This document shows, one piece after another, positions 58,788 through 64,000 of a stretch of DNA of 64,000 bases (positions within the stretch are counted from its first letter, which is position 1; each line of letters opens with the position of its first letter). Both the position numbers and the translations under genes were made by a program. This stretch comes from Anabaena sp. WA102 (GTDB lineage Bacteria; Cyanobacteriota; Cyanobacteriia; Cyanobacteriales; Nostocaceae), in NCBI RefSeq assembly GCF_001277295.1, contig NZ_CP011456.1, forward strand, positions 4,654,001-4,718,000. Direction: 5' to 3'. Under the pieces are notes generated by a model, which was given only the letters and a program-made list of their open reading frames with translations, had not been told where the DNA came from and did no database searches.

Positions 58788-59765
58788 TTAAAAACTTCCG
58801 CTTTTAATATCTTTGAGACTGATACCATAAAATTCTTGAGCGCGACTAATTGCTTTTTTGGTATCAGATGCCATCATGCCGTTGATTTGACCTTTATAGA
58901 AACCTTTTTCCTGTAGTCGTCTTTGGATTTCTAGAGTGGTGAAATCACTTTTGGCAGAGTTTTTAACTAAACTGTGTAACTTAGAACGGGTAGTTTGTCC
59001 AGCCAGTCCATTGATTTCTAGTTTGTGTTGTTTTTGAAAGCGTTTTACGGCATCAACTGTGTTAGAACCATAGTAACCATTGGGCTGATTTTGGAGAAAT
59101 CCGGCGGTGATTAATTGTGCTTGGAGAATTCTGACGGCTTCACCGCGATCGCCTAAACTAAGTATATCTGGGTGATCTAATTTTTGAGAAGTAGTTGTTT
59201 GATTTTCATCGGTAACATCTGGTAATTTGGCTAGTGTGGATTTACCGACAACACCATCAACTGTGAGTTGATAAGCTTTTTGGAATCGTTTTACCGCTTC
59301 GTGAGTAATTGGACCAAAAATGCCTGTGGAATTACCATAATAAAAACCAGCGATTTTCAAGCGTTCTTGTAAAACTTTGACATCCGCACCTTCATCACCT
59401 TTGCTGAGGAGATTGGGGTCTTTGCGCTTCTTATTCACGGAAATAATATTATTTGAGATAGTGGGGGTTATCGGGGCTGTACTGATAACTTGATTATTGG
59501 CGGTTTTAATTTGAGATATTTCATTTTGTTGGAGACTGTTTACGGTAGCAGCGTTATCATTTTTTTCTAAGGCGAAAACACTACTAACACTATTCAAAAT
59601 AGATATAGTTAGAGCCAGGGGAATCATGTATTTCCACGCACTACTAGAAAAGAGTTGCCAATTTGGTGCGGCTGTTGTTTTGAATAAAGAACTGAGGGAT
59701 ATTAACTCAGTGGTTTCTTCGTCTTGATTGGCAAAAGCTAAATGTAAATACGCAAGATTTTCCAT
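58788..59765 (-). CDS. Peptidoglycan-binding protein (alr1690-like), convergent with furA
   Basis: A 325-residue protein with one membrane span (YMIPLALTISILNSVSSVFA, about 46-65) after a cytosolic N-terminus of 45 residues. Three PG_binding_1 repeats follow: LSKGDEGADVKVLQERLKIA (about 120-139), LSLGDRGEAVRILQAQLITA (about 203-222) and TLEIQRRLQEKGFYKGQING (about 274-293). It would bind the cell wall. In Anabaena PCC 7120 the equivalent gene (alr1690) is reported to be read through into an antisense RNA against furA; the same convergent order is kept here. The cobN gene lies 20 bp upstream of its start on the same strand. Confidence 0.82.
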   Translation of the reverse strand: MENLAYLHLAFANQDEETTELISLSSLFKTTAAPNWQLFSSSAWKYMIPLALTISILNSVSSVFALEKNDNAATVNSLQQNEISQIKTANNQVISTAPITPTISNNIISVNKKRKDPNLLSKGDEGADVKVLQERLKIAGFYYGNSTGIFGPITHEAVKRFQKAYQLTVDGVVGKSTLAKLPDVTDENQTTTSQKLDHPDILSLGDRGEAVRILQAQLITAGFLQNQPNGYYGSNTVDAVKRFQKQHKLEINGLAGQTTRSKLHSLVKNSAKSDFTTLEIQRRLQEKGFYKGQINGMMASDTKKAISRAQEFYGISLKDIKSGSF

Positions 59766-59784
59766 ATCCGGTTCCTAAATGAAA

Positions 59785-62700
59785 TTATTTTTCTTCGATA
59801 GTTGCTTCCGCTTGATGCACCAAATTGCGGAGGTTTTCGAGGGTTTGTATATTCACATCCTGCCATAAGCCGCGTTGGTTGGCTTCTAGTAATCTTTCCG
59901 CAATATCGCGTAATGCCCAGGGATTCTTGTCATGAATAAATTCACAAACGGTAGCGTCTTCTAAATAAGCTTCTACAACACCTTGATACATATAATCTTC
60001 GACACATTGGGCGGTAGCATCGTAAGCGAAGAGAAAATCTACGGTTGCAGCCATTTCAAATGCACCTTTATATCCATGACGCATGACTCCAGCTATCCAT
60101 TTAGGATTAACGACGCGGGAACGATAAACCCTGGCAATTTCGGCACTAAGTTGGCGGATTTTGGGTTGAGATGTGTTGGAATTGTCGCCAAAGTAGGTTT
60201 GGGGATTTTTACCTTGGAGAGAACGCACGGCTGCGGTTAAACCACCCTGAAATTGATAATAATCGTCGGAATCGAGTAAATCGTGTTCTCGGTTGTCTTG
60301 ATTGTGGAGGACGATTTGCATTTGCTTTAAGCGTTGTTCAAAGGCTTCTGCATTTTTGTTCCCTGTTTCCTCACTAGAAGAATAGGCGTAAGCACTCCAA
60401 TTTGTGTAAGCTTGGGCTAAATCCTGATCATTTTCCCAGTTTTGGGAGGCTATTAGTCCCTGGAGTCCTGCACCATAAGCCCCTGGTTGAGAACCAAAAA
60501 CACGATATTGCGATCGCTCTTGGGCTACTTCTAAAGATAAACCTTCTTGAGTCCATTGTGCTGTTTCTTGACGAACTGTATCTGCTAAGGGATTTTGGTC
60601 TGGTGGTTCATCTAAAGCTGAAACGGCTTTCACTGCTTGATCAAATAAAGCGATTAAATTGGGGAAAGCATCCCGGAAAAACCCGGAAATTCTTAGAGTG
60701 ACATCCACACGGGGACGACCGATAATCGCCAAGGGTAAAATTTCAAAATCTACTACTCGTCTTGCTGCACCATCCCACACGGGTTGCACACCAAGTAAAG
60801 CTAAGGCTTCGGCTATATCATCACCACCAGTCCGCATGGTGGCTGTTCCCCACACTGATAAACCCAGGGTTTGGGGGTATTCTCCATGTTCTTGGGTGTA
60901 GGTTTCAATCAGGGTTTCAGCGGCTTTTCTGCCAATGTCCCAGGCGGTTTCTGTGGGTATGGCGCGAATGTCAACGGCGTAAAAGTTTTTACCTGTGGGT
61001 AGAACTTCGGGTCGTCCGCGGGTGGGTGCGCCAGAAGCCCCGCTGGGAACGTATTTTCCGTCAAGTCCCCGTAGGAGGTTTGTGGTTTCTTGGTTGGTTT
61101 TTTGTAGGGCTGGGAGGAGTTTGTCGCTGATCCAATCCGTAGGGGCGCAGGGTCTGCGCCCAGAGATAACTTCTTCTACTAAATGGGCGGCTTCTATTTC
61201 TAGGAGTTCGACGACATCGCCGATGATATGGCAGGATTTAAGTCTCTCGCAGAGGCGCAGAGGCGCAGAGAGGGGGGCTGAGAGGTTGTCGGTGAGGGGA
61301 TCTATGTCTATTTGCCACTGTTTGGCTATGGCGCGGGTAATGCCGATAGAATGGCGGTTGGGGATGCGGGCGATCGCTACTATCAGGTCTCGTAGTTGGG
61401 TTCCTTGGGGACATTGACCGAATATGTGTAAGCCGTCGCGGATTTGGGCTTCTTTGAGTTCGCACAAGTAACCGTCTAGGGAGTTTAAGATCAGGGTTTC
61501 AAAGTTGGCGATGTCTTCGGGGTTGGTGATTCCTAAGTCTTTGTACAGGTTTTCTTTGATGACGAGTTCTTGAATGCGATCGCGTATTGTTGGTAATCTG
61601 GAAGGATCTAAACTTTCGGCTTCGTAATATTCATCAATAAGATTTTCTACTTGTTGCAATGGTCCATATAATTCTGCCCTTGTCATTGGTGGTGTGAGGT
61701 GATCAATGATTACGGCTTGGGCGCGTCTTTTTGCCTGTGAACCTTCTCCGGGATCATTAACAATAAATGGATATAAATGGGGCATTGGTCCCAGGGCAAT
61801 TTCTGGATAACAAGTATTAGATAAGGCGACACTTTTTCCTGGTAGCCATTCTAAGTTGCCATGTTTTCCTACATGAACTATGGCATCTGCTTGAAAAGAT
61901 TCTCGTACCCAATCATAAAAGGCTAAATAATTATGTGTTGGTTCTAAATCGGGGGCATGATAATTTAAACTAGGATCAAGATCGTAACCTCGTGATGGTT
62001 GAATACCAACAAAAACATTACCAAATTGAATTCCAGAAATTGTCCAATTTTGGATCGCGTCTAAAATAGGTTGTCCCCAACGGGCAATAATTTGTTTTTG
62101 GATATTTATTGGTAGGGTGGAAAAATAGTTTTGATATTCTGCTGCTGATAAACTTTGGTTGATGGGTTTCCAGTCTTTCCCTTCGGGATCATTGGTAACG
62201 CTAGATGTGAGAATTTGAATTAATTCGTCTCCAGTTTCGGGAATAGTTCCTAATTCATAACCAGCTAACTTTAAGGCTTTGAGAATTTCTACACAACTAG
62301 CAGGAGTGTCCAGTCCTACGCCGTTGGCGAGCCTGCCGTTGGTGTTGGGGTAATTTGCTAAAATTAGGGCTATGCGGCGTTCTTGGGGCGGCTTTACCCG
62401 CAATCTTACCCAGTTTGCAGCCAGTTGGGCAACGAATTGAATGCGATCGCTCACGGGTTCATAAACTACGACATCGGTTTCTAGTTTATTATTCCGAGTT
62501 TGTAAGGTTTTGAAAGACACAGCCCGACTAATAATTCGCCCATCTACTTCTGGTAATGCCACATTTATGGCAATATCACGGGGTGTTAAACCTTGTGATT
62601 CTGATTCCCATTGTTCAACGGAACTAGCACAAAGAATTACTTGCAAAACCGGGACATTTAATTTTTCCCAAAGTTCGGTTTGTGGTGTTTCTGTTTCTAA

Positions 62701-63519
62701 ACTTGCTAGGGAAAAACTGGTGGTATTCATCAACAAGCTAACAGAATGATCATCTTTTGCTGCTAATAATTCACATAATTGACTACTAACACCAGGTTCG
62801 CGCAATGAAGAAACAAAAACTGGTACAGGCTGTAAATTTTTCTCTATCAAAGCATTACATAAAGCATCAATAACTTTAGTGTTTCCTGCTAAATAATGGG
62901 CGCGATAAAACAAAATCCCCACTTTAGGCTGACTCCTGACTGGGCGCATTCCCTGCGCCCCTACATCCTGACTTCTTTCGTACAATCCTACGCGGGGAAC
63001 AGGTTGTGGTTGTGGGGGATTAAATGCTGTTAATAGGGCTGTATCAGCGATAAATTGCAAGGCGTTGAGGAAATTTTCTGTACCACCTTCTTGAAAGTAT
63101 TGCCAAATCTTCTGGACGATTTCTTGAGAAACCGTAGATTTGGAAATTAAATCAAAATCAAGTCCGTCATCTCCTGGCATGACAATTAGAGTTGTGCCAT
63201 TACGTTGTACAATTTCTTGTACGACTTCTAAACCATAAGCCCAGTATGAACTTCCTCCTATGAGACGAAGCACAATAACTTGGGCGGATTCTAAAACTTG
63301 TTCACTATAAGCATCTATACTTATTTGTTGCTGTAGTTGTAATAAGTTGGCTACCCTGATTTCGGGGAATTGACTAGGTAATTTAGTAACTACAGCCGCT
63401 AGAGTTTGAATATCAGTATCGGCTGCTGTAATCAATACGAAAGGGGCAGGAGTTTGTTCGAGGAAAAATAAACCTTCAGACTGATTTAATCCGCCTGGTG
63501 TGGCGCTGATTCTGTGCAT
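59785..63519 (-). CDS. cobN: Cobaltochelatase subunit CobN
   Basis: A 1244-residue large subunit of the aerobic (or Mg-chelatase-like) cobaltochelatase, which inserts Co2+ into hydrogenobyrinic acid diamide on the way to cobalamin. Family motifs include VGILFYRAHYLAGN (about 193-206), DAIVHVGKHGNLEWLPGKSV (about 520-539), LYPFIVNDPGEGSQAKRRAQ (about 556-575), GAPTRGRPEVLPTGKNFYAV (about 810-829) and LSVWGTATMRTGGDDIAEAL. Three places hold low-complexity inserts that correspond to dispersed DNA repeats (see findings) but keep the frame. ATG 63519 gives MHRISATPGGLNQSEG, as in relatives. It is transcribed toward the peptidoglycan-binding gene, 20 bp away. Confidence 0.93.
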   Translation of the reverse strand: MHRISATPGGLNQSEGLFFLEQTPAPFVLITAADTDIQTLAAVVTKLPSQFPEIRVANLLQLQQQISIDAYSEQVLESAQVIVLRLIGGSSYWAYGLEVVQEIVQRNGTTLIVMPGDDGLDFDLISKSTVSQEIVQKIWQYFQEGGTENFLNALQFIADTALLTAFNPPQPQPVPRVGLYERSQDVGAQGMRPVRSQPKVGILFYRAHYLAGNTKVIDALCNALIEKNLQPVPVFVSSLREPGVSSQLCELLAAKDDHSVSLLMNTTSFSLASLETETPQTELWEKLNVPVLQVILCASSVEQWESESQGLTPRDIAINVALPEVDGRIISRAVSFKTLQTRNNKLETDVVVYEPVSDRIQFVAQLAANWVRLRVKPPQERRIALILANYPNTNGRLANGVGLDTPASCVEILKALKLAGYELGTIPETGDELIQILTSSVTNDPEGKDWKPINQSLSAAEYQNYFSTLPINIQKQIIARWGQPILDAIQNWTISGIQFGNVFVGIQPSRGYDLDPSLNYHAPDLEPTHNYLAFYDWVRESFQADAIVHVGKHGNLEWLPGKSVALSNTCYPEIALGPMPHLYPFIVNDPGEGSQAKRRAQAVIIDHLTPPMTRAELYGPLQQVENLIDEYYEAESLDPSRLPTIRDRIQELVIKENLYKDLGITNPEDIANFETLILNSLDGYLCELKEAQIRDGLHIFGQCPQGTQLRDLIVAIARIPNRHSIGITRAIAKQWQIDIDPLTDNLSAPLSAPLRLCERLKSCHIIGDVVELLEIEAAHLVEEVISGRRPCAPTDWISDKLLPALQKTNQETTNLLRGLDGKYVPSGASGAPTRGRPEVLPTGKNFYAVDIRAIPTETAWDIGRKAAETLIETYTQEHGEYPQTLGLSVWGTATMRTGGDDIAEALALLGVQPVWDGAARRVVDFEILPLAIIGRPRVDVTLRISGFFRDAFPNLIALFDQAVKAVSALDEPPDQNPLADTVRQETAQWTQEGLSLEVAQERSQYRVFGSQPGAYGAGLQGLIASQNWENDQDLAQAYTNWSAYAYSSSEETGNKNAEAFEQRLKQMQIVLHNQDNREHDLLDSDDYYQFQGGLTAAVRSLQGKNPQTYFGDNSNTSQPKIRQLSAEIARVYRSRVVNPKWIAGVMRHGYKGAFEMAATVDFLFAYDATAQCVEDYMYQGVVEAYLEDATVCEFIHDKNPWALRDIAERLLEANQRGLWQDVNIQTLENLRNLVHQAEATIEEK

Positions 63520-63544
63520 AATTGGTAATTAATGATGGAAATTT

Positions 63545-63735
63545 TTAGAGGATGTTTTAAAAGTTTTGGGCGACTAGAAGTCGCCTTACAAGAGTCTCCT
63601 TGGTATCAACATATTTTCAGAGAAGGTGAGAATCGCGGATTCTACGGATTAAAGAATTACACAGATTTTGGTTATCTTAGCAAATGAAAAAAATCTGTGT
63701 AATCAGCGTAATCCATATAATCCGCAATTCTCGCT
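63545..63735. repeat. Dispersed palindromic repeats upstream of cobN
   Basis: An AGAGGATGTTTTAAAAGT end of MITE family E lies at 63549-63566. At about 63626-63735 a second palindrome pairs GAGAATCGCGGATTCTACGG with the inverted block near 63715-63735 (ATCCGCAATTCTC). No gene is present in this stretch. Confidence 0.6.
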
Positions 63736-63738
63736 TTT

Positions 63739-64000
63739 TTATTTGTTACTTAATACTAATCTCTTAAATGTCAAACTCTTACTTCCAAAGTTAATCAATA
63801 ACCCAACTTCTAGTTTATAGGCTTTGAGATAGTTGAGGGCTTGGGCTAGGTGTACGTCTTCGAGTTGGATTACTGCTTTGAGTTCGACTAATACTTTTTG
63901 TTCAACTACAAAATCGGCACGGCGTGTACCGATTGGTTCAGGTAGGTTTTTGTAATAGATATGTTGTTCGATTTCTCTAGCAAAGGTTAAGCCTGCCTGA
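63739..64000 (-). CDS. GxxExxY family protein, 3' part
   Basis: The frame is open at the right edge and ends at TAA 63739-63741. The 86 visible codons include FAREIEQHIYYKNLPEPIGT, RRADFVVEQKVLVELKAVIQ and YLKAYKLEVGLLINFGSKSL. The pattern DFVVE...VELKA fits a PD-(D/E)XK-like core of the GxxExxY protein family (TIGR04256), which is widespread in cyanobacteria and has no known role. The N-terminal GxxExxY motif lies beyond the window. Confidence 0.82.
   Translation of the reverse strand, partial: QAGLTFAREIEQHIYYKNLPEPIGTRRADFVVEQKVLVELKAVIQLEDVHLAQALNYLKAYKLEVGLLINFGSKSLTFKRLVLSNK

Overview
The window comes from a cyanobacterium, most likely a filamentous heterocyst-forming species (Nostocales: Anabaena, Nostoc, Dolichospermum and relatives). 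The evidence is psbU, btpA, cyanobacterial-type sigC, furA and cobN, many HIP1 octamers (GCGATCGC), heptameric tandem repeats and many miniature inverted-repeat elements. The run sigC, furA, peptidoglycan-binding gene (convergent), cobN at the right end matches the order I recall around furA in Anabaena sp. PCC 7120. No replication origin or rRNA is present; there is one tRNA (Pro-CGG).

Layout. 1-2.3 kb: the end of a DNA phosphorothioation operon (dndD, dndE) with a four-helix-bundle gene inserted between inverted heptamer arrays. 2.3-15.2 kb: housekeeping and conserved cyanobacterial genes (AmpG-like permease, GNAT enzyme, HEAT protein, GHL10 hydrolase, PDZ/radical-SAM protein, uppP, a DUF2887 nuclease-like protein, a DUF3120 protein, psbU). 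15.4-25.7 kb: two nearly identical nadB genes bracket a chaperone-usher (fimbria-like) locus that has itself been duplicated in tandem and partly decayed. 25.7-34.3 kb: VKOR-thioredoxin, btpA, rimO, a DEAD-box helicase, a BASS-type transporter and two small membrane proteins. 34.4-44.9 kb: an accessory zone with a NACHT protein, a sulfatase, a broken hicA with intact hicB, a VapC-type pair, restriction-modification remnants and duplicated gene pieces.

44.9-53.9 kb is the most remarkable part: a decayed type V-K CRISPR-associated transposon (CAST). Both ends (44901 and 53907) carry matching inverted termini with repeated TnsB-type sites. cas12k and its MerR-type regulator cvkR are intact. tnsC is gone. 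tnsB and tniQ survive only as an internally deleted chimera that also carries a stop codon and sits beside an insertion-sequence remnant. The tracrRNA appears deleted down to its first dozen bases. A short CRISPR array and a separate 17-nt guide remain; that guide matches the neighbouring tRNA-Pro exactly, beside a GTA PAM, and the transposon terminus lies about 60 bp away. The cargo holds a PD-(D/E)XK-like protein, a proteasome-like (Ntn-hydrolase) protein with a small partner, and a truncated Fic protein. The element therefore looks unable to transpose on its own while still keeping an intact effector and regulator.

54-64 kb: lipA, gpsA, sigC, furA, the peptidoglycan-binding gene, cobN (with repeat-derived in-frame insertions) and a partial GxxExxY protein. 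At least seven families of small palindromic or terminal-inverted-repeat elements occur through the window; the ones I could define are listed.
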